The position numbers were made by a program, and so were the translations under genes. The notes beneath the pieces were generated by a model, which saw only the letters and a program-made list of their open reading frames with translations, did not search any database and was not told the origin of the DNA. 64,000 nucleotides of DNA from Acidovorax sp. HDW3. GTDB taxonomy: Bacteria > Pseudomonadota > Gammaproteobacteria > Burkholderiales > Burkholderiaceae_C. Positions 12,177-22,412 of this stretch are shown here, piece by piece; within the stretch, counting starts at the first letter, position 1; the number at the start of each line of letters is the position of its first letter. Where the stretch lies: positions 2,946,001-3,010,000 of the forward strand of contig NZ_CP049885.1 of the NCBI RefSeq assembly GCF_011303755.1, read 5' to 3'.

Positions 12177-12605
12177 TTAAAACGGCTTGAGCACCACCAG
12201 CAGCACGGCGGCGACCAGCAGCAGCACCGGGATTTCGTTGAACCAGCGCAACCACACATGGCTGCACCGGCAGGCATTGGCCGCGAACTGGCGCAGCAGG
12301 CGCGCGCAGTAGCCGTGGTAGAGCACAGCCAGCACCACCACCGAGAGCTTGGCGTGCAGCCAGCCGTTGCCCGGGCCGCGCCCAATGCCGTAGCCCAGCC
12401 ACAGCCACAGGCCCAGGCCGATGGCGGGCACGGCCAGCAAGGTGCTAAAGCGCAGCAGCTTGCGCGCCATCAGCAGCAGGCGCTCGCGCTCGGCCACCGA
12501 ACCCGGCGCCACCATGGCCAGGTTGACGTAGATGCGCGGCAGGTAGAACAGGCCAGCGAACCAACTGGCAATAAAGACGATGTGAAAGGCTTTGACCCAG
12601 AGCAT
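12177..12605 (-). CDS. hemJ: Protoporphyrinogen oxidase HemJ
   Basis: A 142-aa membrane protein with four hydrophobic helices. It matches the HemJ (formerly UPF0093) family, which oxidises protoporphyrinogen IX to protoporphyrin IX in haem synthesis. The N-terminus MLWVKAFHIVFIASWFAGLFYLPR carries the conserved histidine and arginine. A second conserved patch, HAKLSVV...YH, lies in helix 3, and RWFNEIPVLLL begins the last helix. It lies about 0.9 kb from hemB. It ends 14 nt before the GTG start of the VanZ gene. Confidence 0.9.
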   Translation of the reverse strand: MLWVKAFHIVFIASWFAGLFYLPRIYVNLAMVAPGSVAERERLLLMARKLLRFSTLLAVPAIGLGLWLWLGYGIGRGPGNGWLHAKLSVVVLAVLYHGYCARLLRQFAANACRCSHVWLRWFNEIPVLLLVAAVLLVVLKPF

Positions 12606-12623
12606 GGCGGGCAGTGTAGGGGC

Positions 12624-12649
12624 AAAAAAAGCCCGGCGCGGGGCCGGGC
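12624..12649 (-). terminator. Intrinsic terminator downstream of the lipoate-ligase-like gene
   Basis: On the minus strand GCCCGGC-CCCGC-GCCGGGC is followed by seven T residues. It lies just upstream of hemJ and should end transcription from the preceding minus-strand gene. Confidence 0.85.
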
Positions 12650-12732
12650 GAGTAAGCCTGCTGGGCCTTGCAGCCGTCCCAGGCCCCGCTCAGGGAGGAA
12701 AAGCGGGGGGCGGCAAGCCGCCCGCAGGCAAT

Positions 12733-14561
<1,829 letters not shown>

Positions 14562-14566
<5 letters not shown>

Positions 14567-15683
14567 CCCTGCTTTTCGCGTATTCCACCTGCAACCCGGC
14601 CAGGGCGTGCGCGAGCTCGGCGCCCTGCCCAGCGCGCCGCCGGCGCAGGGCTTTTACTGGCTCGCCTGCACGCGCAGCGCCTTGCAAGAGGCCCTGGAGC
14701 CGCTGCAGGCGGCGCTGCAGGCCGTGACGGGCCAGCCGCTGGTGGACCTGCACGTCTCGGACCTGCTCAACGCCCAGCGGCCCTCGGGCTACGACTACAC
14801 CCAGCACTACGACCTGCTGGTATTTCGCCGCCTGGTGGCCAGCGCCAACCCCGAGCAGCCGCCCGAATCCAGCGCCCCCCGGCGCGGCGGCCCGCCGGTG
14901 CTGCGCCGCATCGACACCAGCCCGCTGGGCTTTGCCCTGTTCGACCAACTGCTGCTGTCGGTGCACCCCGAAGATTGCGTGGTGCGCGAAGCCTACGCCG
15001 CCCGGCTGCTCGCCGCCCAGCCCACCGACCCGCGCGAAGGCCAGGCCAGCGCCGGCGCGCGCCTGCCCGCCAGCAGCGCCGACCTGATGCTGCGCACCCT
15101 GGGCTACATCGTCGATGGCTTTCTGGAGCTGCGCCGCGAGCTCTCGCGCCAGCTCGACCACTGGCAATCCGAGCTGCTGCTGCCCAGGACGCGCTTTACG
15201 AACTGGAGTGCCCTGCTCGATGCGCGCCTGGCGCTGCACGAGCTCGACGAAGTGTGCGAAGACCAGCGCAGCGCGGTGCAGGACTGGATCGAGGCCCTGG
15301 AAGAATGGCAGGCGCCCGAGCACGCACAGGCGCTGCGCGAGCTCGACCTGCTCAAGGTGCGCAGCCGCGACCTGCTCGAACACATCGAACGCGTCGCACA
15401 CCACGTGCGGCGCCTGGAGAGCAGCACCGAAACGGCCGTGCAGATGCATTTCAGCGTGCAAAGCAACCGCACCAACGACATCATGCGCACCCTCACCGCC
15501 GTGACGGCGGTGTTCCTGCCGCTGAACCTGGTGGCTGGCATTTTCGGCATGAACTTCGATGTCCTACCGCTGATTCACCAGCAGCACGGCTTTTGGTGGG
15601 CCCTGGCCAGCATGGCTGGCATGGCGCTGGCGCTGGTGCTGTTTTTCTGGCGCAAACGCTATCTGGCGCGCAGCGAGCGCTAA
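14562..15683 (+). CDS. corA: CorA-family magnesium/divalent metal transporter
   Basis: A 373-aa CorA-type channel: a long cytoplasmic N-terminal domain with a coiled-coil stalk, then two C-terminal transmembrane helices. The signature GMNF follows helix 1 (LPLNLVAGIFGMNF near residue 327). The tail is basic (FWRKRYLARSER). The only well-placed start is a TTG with GGAGG 5-9 nt upstream, both provided by repeat copy c. Zinc export (ZntB) is an alternative, but GMN favours magnesium uptake. Confidence 0.88.
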
Positions 15684-15697
15684 CAAGTCTTGGCAGG

Positions 15698-16195
15698 TTA
15701 CGCCACGGCGGCGGGGGCCAGGTCGTCGTCGCCACAGGTGCTGCTGCAGCCGTGGATCAGCTCCCCGGGCAGGGCCTCGGGGCGGGCGAGCTGGCCGCTG
15801 GCGGGGTCGTAGCCGACCTGCTGCAGGTGCTGCGCCAGGGCGGCGTCCATGCTGTCGGCGTGAATCGGGAACCAGTGCACCAGCTCCGCCGCCATCGAGC
15901 GCACCAGCGCCAGGTTGCCGGCCGCGCCCTGCTTGGCGCCTTCGCGCATGACCTTGAGCACGGCCGCGTGCTGGGTACTGTGGCAGTTGCCGGCGGCAAA
16001 GCGCGTGGCCGCCATCCAGAAGTCTTCCTGGTCGAAATGCTGCTGCGTGTGCGCGATCAGCGCCTGCCAGGCGGGCAGCAGGGCGGCATCGTCTGCGGCC
16101 TCGACCTCGGCCAGCAGGGCGACGAATTCGCGGTGTGTGTCATCCATGCGCGCCACGCCCAGTTCCAGGGCGGGCGACCATTCCAATGCAGCCAT
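15698..16195 (-). CDS. Bacteriohemerythrin
   Basis: A 165-aa hemerythrin-domain protein binding a non-haem di-iron centre, generally used for O2 binding, storage or sensing. The ligand pattern is recognisable: DDTHREF (first His), HTQQHFDQED, and HSTQHAAVL, with a later HWFPIHADSMD. A C-terminal extension of about 30 residues containing two cysteines (HGCSSTCGDDD) is unusual. It is convergent with corA (14 nt between stops). Confidence 0.85.
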   Translation of the reverse strand: MAALEWSPALELGVARMDDTHREFVALLAEVEAADDAALLPAWQALIAHTQQHFDQEDFWMAATRFAAGNCHSTQHAAVLKVMREGAKQGAAGNLALVRSMAAELVHWFPIHADSMDAALAQHLQQVGYDPASGQLARPEALPGELIHGCSSTCGDDDLAPAAVA

Positions 16196-16234
16196 GCGGA
16201 CAAATTCCTTGGTGTTCTCAACGGGGGCGCAAGC

Positions 16235-17293
16235 TTACCGCGCGGTGCTGGCACCCGCTTGACATCCGTCCAGATCGGCGCCGGCACGCGCCCGGTACTG
16301 CCCCGGCCCCTGGCCCTGCCACTGCTTGAAGGCATGGTGGAACGCCGCCGCCTCCTGGTAACCGAGCAGCTGGCCAATGTCGGCCAGGGCCATGGGCGTC
16401 TGGCGCAGGTAGTGGCAGGCCAGGGCGTGGCGCGTGCCGTCGAGCAGGCCCTGAAAGGCCCATCCGGCCTCGGCCAGGCGCCGCTGCAGCGTGCGCGGCG
16501 CCAGCTGCAGGTCGGCGGCCACATCGGCCAGGCGCACGCCCTGCGGCCCCAGGCGCTGCGAGATGCACTGGCGCACCCGGGCGACGATGTCGGCGGCGTC
16601 GGGCTGGCGCGCGCGCAGCAGCTCCTCGGCGTGGCGCTGCAAGAGTGGCAGCAGACCGGGGTGGGTTTGCGGCAGCGGCCAATCGAGCCAGGCGGCCGGG
16701 AACCGCGCCCGGTGCGCCGGCGCGCCCCAGGCCAGCTGCGCGCCGCTGGCCTGGGCCAGGGCTGCCGCCGTGACCGCATCCGGCGCCGGGTGGGCAAACT
16801 CCACCTGCACCCCCACCAGAGGCTGGCCCAGCAGCCACTGGGCGCAGGTGTGGATGCCGGCAAACACCGACTCCACCAGCGCCGCCGCCGCCGGGTGGCT
16901 GGCGTGGGCGTTGCGCCATTCGTACACCACCACGGTGCCCTGGCGCGTGAGGGTCGAGCGCCCCAGGTCGTGCACCAGGGCTTCAAAGCGCAGCACCTGC
17001 GCCAGCGCCTCGCCCAGGGTGCCGCAGGCCAGCAGCAAGATGCCGTTGACGCCGTAGCTGGTGGGCTTGACGCTTTGCCCCAGGCACCAGCCAAAGCCCG
17101 GCCCGGCGTGCGCCAGCGCCTGCTGCAGCAGCGCCAGGTACTGGGCCACGGGCACATCGTCCTCGCCCGGCGGCGCGCCACACTGGGCCGGCGGCACGCC
17201 GGCCGCCAGGGCCGCGTCCCACAGGGTGCGGGCGTAGGGAGCAATGACGCGCAGCGGCGCGCCTGGCGCAATCGAACAAGAAGGTGGCGTCAT
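16235..17293 (-). CDS. AraC-family transcriptional regulator (OruR/ArgR-like)
   Basis: A 352-aa regulator. The N-terminal ~200 residues match the arabinose-binding-like ligand domain seen in OruR-type regulators (GFGWCLGQSVKPTSYGVNGILLL). The C-terminal ~100 residues hold the double AraC helix-turn-helix, including LADVAADLQLAPRTLQRRLAEAG and ADIGQLLGYQEAAAFHHAFKQW. I use the ATG giving MTPPSCS; an upstream ATG would add nine residues. It diverges from the flavoprotein/GlpD/FGGY cluster, with 56 nt between starts, and is its likely regulator. Confidence 0.85.
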   Translation of the reverse strand: MTPPSCSIAPGAPLRVIAPYARTLWDAALAAGVPPAQCGAPPGEDDVPVAQYLALLQQALAHAGPGFGWCLGQSVKPTSYGVNGILLLACGTLGEALAQVLRFEALVHDLGRSTLTRQGTVVVYEWRNAHASHPAAAALVESVFAGIHTCAQWLLGQPLVGVQVEFAHPAPDAVTAAALAQASGAQLAWGAPAHRARFPAAWLDWPLPQTHPGLLPLLQRHAEELLRARQPDAADIVARVRQCISQRLGPQGVRLADVAADLQLAPRTLQRRLAEAGWAFQGLLDGTRHALACHYLRQTPMALADIGQLLGYQEAAAFHHAFKQWQGQGPGQYRARAGADLDGCQAGASTAR

Positions 17294-17349
17294 GGCGCAA
17301 TGGCAAAACAGGCGCGCCATCCTACAGTGTGGCGAACAAGGAAAACACC

Positions 17350-18966
17350 ATGAGACGCTGGAACGGCTGGGGCGACGACGCCACTTCAATGGACCTGGGC
17401 ACGGGCGCGCGCGCCATGCTGGCCGAACGGCTCGGCCCCGGCTGCCCGCAGCCGGATGCGCCGCTGGCCGGGCTGCTGGCGCGCATCCCGCCCTCGCGCC
17501 TGCCGGCGCACCCGCTGATCGAGCGCAGCGCCGAGGCCCGCCTGCCTGCCGCCTGGGGCGAGAGCTACGCCGATTGGATCCGCAAGCGCTGCGGCCACCT
17601 GCCGCCCGTGCCCGACGGCGTGGCCCGCCCCACGTCGCGCGAAGAGGTGCGCGAACTGCTGGCGCTGGCGCAGGCCGGGCGCTGGGTCGTCATCCCCCTG
17701 GGCGGGGGCACCAGCGTGGCGGGCCACCTGGACTGTCCGGCGGGCGAGCGGCCCATCTTGTCCATCCACCTGGGGCGCATGAACCAGCTGCTGCACCTGG
17801 ATGGAGCCAGCCAGCTCGCCACCTTTGGCGCCGGCACGCCGGGGCCGATGGTGGAGGCGCAGCTGCGCGCCCAGGGCTACACGCTGGGGCATTTTCCGCA
17901 GTCGTTTGAATACTCCACCGTCGGCGGCTGGGTGGTGACGCGTTCGAGCGGCCAGCAGTCGCTGCGCTACGGGCGCATCGAGCAGCTTTTTGCCGGCGGC
18001 CAGCTGGAGACGCCCGTGGGCCCGCTGGCCCTGCCCACCCTGCCCGCCGCCAGCGCCGGGCCGGATCTGCGCGAGATCGTGCTCGGCAGCGAAGGCCGCC
18101 TGGGCGTGCTCACCGAGGCCACGGTGCGCGTCTCGCCCCTGCCGGCGCACGAGAGCTTTCACGCCCTTTTTCTGCCGAGCTGGGACGCGGCCGAAGCCGC
18201 CGTGCGCGCGCTGGTGCAACTGCGCCTGCCGCTGTCCATGCTGCGCCTGTCCAACGCCGTGGAAACCGACACCAACCTGCGCCTGGCCGGGCACGAGAAA
18301 ACCATCGCCCTGCTGGAAAAATACCTCGCCTGGCGCGGCTGCCGCGCCGGCAAATGCCTGCTGCTGCTGGGCGTGAGTGCCGACGCCACCACCGCCCGCC
18401 ACGCGCTGCGCGCCGCGCGCCGCCTGCTGAGCCGCCACGGCGCGGTCTACATCGGCGCGGCCATGGGGCGCAAGTGGGCGGCCAACCGCTTCAAAGGCCC
18501 CTACCTGCGCAATACCCTGTGGGATCTGGGCTACAGCGTGGACACGATTGAAACCGCCGTCGATTGGCCCCAGGTCAGGCCACTGATGCAGGCCATGGAG
18601 CAGGCCGCGCGCGACGCCTTCGCGCCCTTTGGCACGCCGGTGCACGCTTTCAGCCACCTGTCGCACCTGTACCCGCAGGGCAGCAGCATTTACGCGCAGT
18701 ACGTCTGGCCCACGGCGCCGGGCGGCTTTGCGCCCAACTTTGCGCGCTGGCAGGCGCTGAAAACCGCCGTGGCGGCGCAGATCGCCGCGCACGGCGGCAC
18801 CGTCAGCCACCAGCACGGCGTGGGGCGCGACCACGCCGCCCACCTGGCGCAGGAAAAAGGCGCGCTCGGCATGGCCACCCTGGCCGCGCTGTGCCGCCAG
18901 TTCGACCCGCAGGGCATCATGAACCCCGGCAAGCTGCTGCAGGACGGCGGGCCATGGCAGGAATGA
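17350..18966 (+). CDS. Alkyl-dihydroxyacetonephosphate synthase-like FAD flavoprotein
   Basis: A 538-aa FAD-binding oxidase of the AGPS type. The N-terminus contains WNGWG, typical of alkyl-DHAP synthases. The PP-loop FAD site (VIPLGGGTSVAGHL) lies near residue 115, and TVGGWVVTRSSGQQS near residue 195. The active-site motif SHQHGVGRDH near residue 480 corresponds to the AGPS histidine cluster. AGPS exchanges an acyl for an alkyl chain on acyl-DHAP, but the bacterial reaction here is unproven. AAGGAAAA precedes the ATG. It overlaps the next gene by 13 nt. Confidence 0.85.
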   Translation: MRRWNGWGDDATSMDLGTGARAMLAERLGPGCPQPDAPLAGLLARIPPSRLPAHPLIERSAEARLPAAWGESYADWIRKRCGHLPPVPDGVARPTSREEVRELLALAQAGRWVVIPLGGGTSVAGHLDCPAGERPILSIHLGRMNQLLHLDGASQLATFGAGTPGPMVEAQLRAQGYTLGHFPQSFEYSTVGGWVVTRSSGQQSLRYGRIEQLFAGGQLETPVGPLALPTLPAASAGPDLREIVLGSEGRLGVLTEATVRVSPLPAHESFHALFLPSWDAAEAAVRALVQLRLPLSMLRLSNAVETDTNLRLAGHEKTIALLEKYLAWRGCRAGKCLLLLGVSADATTARHALRAARRLLSRHGAVYIGAAMGRKWAANRFKGPYLRNTLWDLGYSVDTIETAVDWPQVRPLMQAMEQAARDAFAPFGTPVHAFSHLSHLYPQGSSIYAQYVWPTAPGGFAPNFARWQALKTAVAAQIAAHGGTVSHQHGVGRDHAAHLAQEKGALGMATLAALCRQFDPQGIMNPGKLLQDGGPWQE

Positions 18967-20531
18967 ACCGCGCTGCCGACCTGGCCCGGCTGACCAGCCA
19001 GGACTGGGATCTGGTCGTCATCGGCGGCGGCATCAGCGGCGCGGGCGTGGCGCAGCAGGCGGCAGCGCAGGGCTGGCGCGTGCTGCTGGCCGAGCAGCAG
19101 GACTTTGCCTGGGGCACGTCCAGCCGTTCATCCAAATTGGTGCACGGCGGCCTGCGCTACCTGGCGCAGGGCGACATCGCCACCACCTGGCACAGCCTGC
19201 AAGAGCGCCAGCGCCTGCTGCGCGAGGCCCCGGGCCTGGTCGTGCCGCAGCGCTTTTTGCTGCCCGACTGCGCCGGCCAAAAACCCGGGCGCCGCCTGGT
19301 ACAGCTGGGGCTGGCGCTGTACGACGCCATGGCGCGCACGCGCCAGCACCGCTACGCCGCGCTGCCCGAAACCGCCCTGCTCGCCCCCGGCCTGGCGCCA
19401 CCGGGGCTGCGCGGCGCGCTGCTGTTCCAAGACGCGCAGACCGACGACGCCCGCCTGGTGCTGCGCGTGCTGCACGCGGCGCGCCTGGCGGGGGCCACCA
19501 CGCTCAACTACCTGGCCGTGCGCAGCGTGCAGCGCGCGCCCGGCGGCGCCCAGGCGCTGCAGCTGCAAGACACCCTCACGGGCACGCCGTACGGCCTGCG
19601 CGTGCGCTGCGTGGTCAACGCCACCGGCGTCTGGGCCGATGGGCTGCGCGGCCAGCGCGCGCCGCTACTGCGCCCGCTGCGCGGCAGCCACCTGATCGTG
19701 CCGCTGTGGCGCCTGCCGGTGGCGCAAAGCATCAGCTTCATGCACCCGCGCGATGGCCGCCCGGTGTTCCTCTACCCCTGGGAGGGCGCCACGCTCATTG
19801 GCACCACCGACCTCGACCACCACGACGCCCTGGGCGCCGAAGCGCGCATCACCGGCGCCGAGGTGGACTACCTGCTGCAGGCCGTGAACGTGCTCTTCCC
19901 CGGTGCGCAGCTGGCAGCGGCCGACGTCAGCGCCTGCTACGCCGGCGTGCGCCCGGTGCTCGCCGATGGCCACCAGGAGGCATCGAAAGCCACGCGCGAG
20001 CATGTGGTGTGCGACGAGGGCGGATTCATCACCCTCACCGGCGGCAAGCTCACCACCTTCCGCCCCATGGCGCAAGACGCGCTGGCCCTGGCCGCCGCCC
20101 ATGTGGGCAAGCCCTTTGTGCGCAGCGCCGCACCCGTGCTCGCCCCCGCCAGCGCCCTGCCCCCCGGCTGGAGCCCCGCCGTGCGCCAGCGCCTGCAGGC
20201 ACGCTACGGCAGCCTGGCCGCCGACTGGTGCACCCCGGCCCCGGCAGAGGCCCTGCAGCGCATTGCCGGCACGCACACCCTGTGGCTGGAGCTGCCCCTG
20301 GCCGCACGCCACGAGGCCGTGCAGCACCTGGACGACCTGCTGCTGCGCCGCACCCGCCTGGGCCTGCTGCTGCCCCAGGGCGCGCAGGCGCTCTTGCCGC
20401 AGGTGCGCCAGCTGTGCGCGCCGCACCTGGACTGGAGCGCCGCGCGCTGGGACGAGGAAACCGCCCGCTACCAGGCGCTGGTGGCCGCGCATTACCAGTT
20501 GCCAACGGGGGAGCAAACACCCCATGCATAA
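18954..20531 (+). CDS. glpD: Glycerol-3-phosphate dehydrogenase-like FAD protein (GlpD/GlpA family)
   Basis: A 525-aa FAD-dependent oxidoreductase. The dinucleotide fold VVIGGGISGAGVAQQAA is near residue 20. GTSSRSSKLVHGGLRYL near residue 55 is the GlpD signature, and TLTGGKLTTFRPMA near residue 355 is the second. GlpD oxidises glycerol-3-phosphate to DHAP and passes electrons to quinone. Two in-frame starts exist (18954 and 18963); I prefer the first because AGGA lies 9 nt upstream. Given its flavoprotein neighbour, the substrate could be a related glycerol phosphate or ether rather than G3P itself. Confidence 0.85.
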   Translation: MAGMNRAADLARLTSQDWDLVVIGGGISGAGVAQQAAAQGWRVLLAEQQDFAWGTSSRSSKLVHGGLRYLAQGDIATTWHSLQERQRLLREAPGLVVPQRFLLPDCAGQKPGRRLVQLGLALYDAMARTRQHRYAALPETALLAPGLAPPGLRGALLFQDAQTDDARLVLRVLHAARLAGATTLNYLAVRSVQRAPGGAQALQLQDTLTGTPYGLRVRCVVNATGVWADGLRGQRAPLLRPLRGSHLIVPLWRLPVAQSISFMHPRDGRPVFLYPWEGATLIGTTDLDHHDALGAEARITGAEVDYLLQAVNVLFPGAQLAAADVSACYAGVRPVLADGHQEASKATREHVVCDEGGFITLTGGKLTTFRPMAQDALALAAAHVGKPFVRSAAPVLAPASALPPGWSPAVRQRLQARYGSLAADWCTPAPAEALQRIAGTHTLWLELPLAARHEAVQHLDDLLLRRTRLGLLLPQGAQALLPQVRQLCAPHLDWSAARWDEETARYQALVAAHYQLPTGEQTPHA

Positions 20532-20618
20532 CGGCTGCGGCCCCCTCCCCCCTCGCTGGCTTGTGTATGCCCACATCTTTTGATGATTCCCATCCGCCTG
20601 GTCAAAGGGCGGTTTTTG

Positions 20619-20646
20619 CTCCCCTCCCCCCTCGCGGGAGAGGGAG
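20619..20646 (+). repeat. GC-rich hairpin in the glpD-kinase gap
   Basis: The 222-nt gap 20532-20753 has no gene. It contains CTCCCC/CCCTCGCGGGAGAGGGAG, able to fold on itself, and further on repeat copy d. No T-run follows, so it is not a clear terminator. Confidence 0.45.
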
Positions 20647-20682
20647 TCAAACACACACCGCCCAAGGCCCGCATCCATCAAG

Positions 20683-20736
20683 CAAAATAGCCGCTAGCGC
20701 TTACCCATAAAGCGTGAGCAGCTATCAAAACAATAG
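20683..20736 (-). repeat. Dispersed palindromic repeat, copy d (inverted)
   Basis: Minus-strand orientation: GATAGCTGCTCACGCTTTATG, then GTAAGCGCTAGCGGCTATTTTG. It ends just before the ribosome binding site ACAGGAG of the FGGY kinase. Confidence 0.85.
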
Positions 20737-20753
20737 TACAGGAGACCGCCGCC

Positions 20754-22316
20754 ATGACCCCGTCCTACCTGCTGGCCATCGACGCCGGCACGCAAAGCGT
20801 GCGCGCCCTGCTGTTCGACCTGCAGGGCCACCTGGTGGACAAGGCGCAGGTGCCCATCACCAGCTACCAGTCGCCCCAGCCCGGCTGGATGGAATGCGCG
20901 CCCGACGCCTTCTGGCAGCACCTGTGCCAGGCGGCGCAGCGCCTGTGGGCCAACACGCGCGTGCCCAAGGCGGCGCTTGCCGGCGTGGTGCTGACGACGC
21001 AGCGCGCGGTGCCGGTGGCGCTCGATGCCGCTGGCCAAGCGCTGCGCCCCTCCATGATCTGGCTCGACCACCGCCGCGCCGCGCACGCGCCGCGCCTGCC
21101 CTGGTGGTGGGAGCTGGCCTTTGGCGCCATCGGGATGCGCGCCACGCTGCGCCACTTCCAGCGCGAGGCCGAGGCCAACTGGATCGCCCAGCACCAGCCC
21201 GACCTGTGGGCGCGCACCGCGCACTACCTGCTGCTGCCGGGCTACCTGCACTGGCGCCTGTGCGGGCGCATGGTGGACGCCGTGGCCAACCAGGTCGGCT
21301 ACGTGCCGTTCGACTACAAAAAAGGCCGCTGGGCCGGCGCGCACGACTGGAAGTGGCACGCCCTGCCCGTCACCCGCGCCATGCTGCCCGAGCTGGTGCC
21401 GGCCGGCACCGTCATCGGCAGCATCAGCGCCCAGGCGGCGCAGGACAGCGGCATTCCCGCCGGCCTGCCGCTGGTGGCGGGCGCGGCCGACAAAGCCTGC
21501 GAGGTGCTGGGCGCGGGCTGCCTGACGCCCGAGATCGGGTGCCTCTCCTACGGCACGGCGGCCACCTTCAACACCTGCACGGCACGCTACCGCGAGGTCA
21601 CGCCCTTCATCCCGCCCTACCAGGCGGCCGTGCCCGGGCACTACAACACCGAGGTGCAGATCACGCGCGGCTTCTGGATGGTGCGCTGGTTCAAGGAGCA
21701 GTTCGGCCAGCACGAGGAGAAAGAAGCCCTGGCGCGCGGCGTGGCACCCGAGAGCCTGTTCGACGCATTGGTGGGCGCCGTGCCTCCCGGCGCCCAGGGG
21801 CTGATGCTGCAGCCCTTCTGGAACCCCGGCATCAAATGGCCCGGCCCCGAGGCCAAGGGCGCCATCATCGGCTTTGGCGACGTGCACACCCGCGCCCACA
21901 TGTACCGCGCCATCCTGGAGGGCCTGGCCTACGCCCTGCGCGAGGCCAAGGAGCGCACCGAACGGCGCACGGGCGTGCCCATCACGCGATTGCGCGTCTC
22001 GGGCGGCGGCTCGCAAAGCGACGCCGCCATGCAGATCACCGCCAACGTCTTCAACCTGCCCTGCGAGCGCCCGCATTTGTACGAAACCAGCGGCCTGGGC
22101 GCGGCCATCATCGCCAGCGTCGGCCTGGGCCTGCACCCGGACTACGCCAGCGCCGTGCGCGCCATGGCGCGCACCGGCCAGGTCTTCACCCCCGAGCCGG
22201 CGCACGCGCGCACCTACGAGCAGCTCTACCGGCGCGTGTACCAGCGCATGTATGAGCGGCTGCAGCCGCTGTACCGCGACATTCGGGCGATTACGGGCTA
22301 TCCGTCGCACGACTGA
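20754..22316 (+). CDS. FGGY-family carbohydrate kinase
   Basis: A 520-aa sugar/polyol kinase. The N-terminal phosphate-binding loop is AIDAGTQSVRALLFD (residues 8-22). The second FGGY domain shows LVAGAADKACEVLGAG near residue 240, with the catalytic-base aspartate in ADK, and VSGGGSQSDAAMQITANVF near residue 415, the ATP-binding segment. The ribosome binding site ACAGGAG is 9 nt upstream. It is the third gene of the AGPS-like/GlpD-like cluster. A glycerol-type substrate is likely by context, but differences from GlpK around residues 95-140 make plain glycerol kinase uncertain. Confidence 0.85.
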   Translation: MTPSYLLAIDAGTQSVRALLFDLQGHLVDKAQVPITSYQSPQPGWMECAPDAFWQHLCQAAQRLWANTRVPKAALAGVVLTTQRAVPVALDAAGQALRPSMIWLDHRRAAHAPRLPWWWELAFGAIGMRATLRHFQREAEANWIAQHQPDLWARTAHYLLLPGYLHWRLCGRMVDAVANQVGYVPFDYKKGRWAGAHDWKWHALPVTRAMLPELVPAGTVIGSISAQAAQDSGIPAGLPLVAGAADKACEVLGAGCLTPEIGCLSYGTAATFNTCTARYREVTPFIPPYQAAVPGHYNTEVQITRGFWMVRWFKEQFGQHEEKEALARGVAPESLFDALVGAVPPGAQGLMLQPFWNPGIKWPGPEAKGAIIGFGDVHTRAHMYRAILEGLAYALREAKERTERRTGVPITRLRVSGGGSQSDAAMQITANVFNLPCERPHLYETSGLGAAIIASVGLGLHPDYASAVRAMARTGQVFTPEPAHARTYEQLYRRVYQRMYERLQPLYRDIRAITGYPSHD

Positions 22317-22356
22317 GCGCGCGCAACGCCCGGCCCCACACGGCTCAAAATACAAG

Positions 22357-22405
22357 AAAAAAAGCCTCTGGCGCTTGTACAGCAAGCGCCACAAGCTATC
22401 AAAAC
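22357..22405 (-). repeat. Dispersed palindromic repeat, copy e (inverted)
   Basis: Minus strand: GTTTTGATAGCTTGTGGCGC, then TTGCTGTACAAGCGCCAGAGGCTTTTT. It lies between the convergent FGGY kinase and lplT. Confidence 0.85.
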
Positions 22406-22412
22406 AGGAGCA

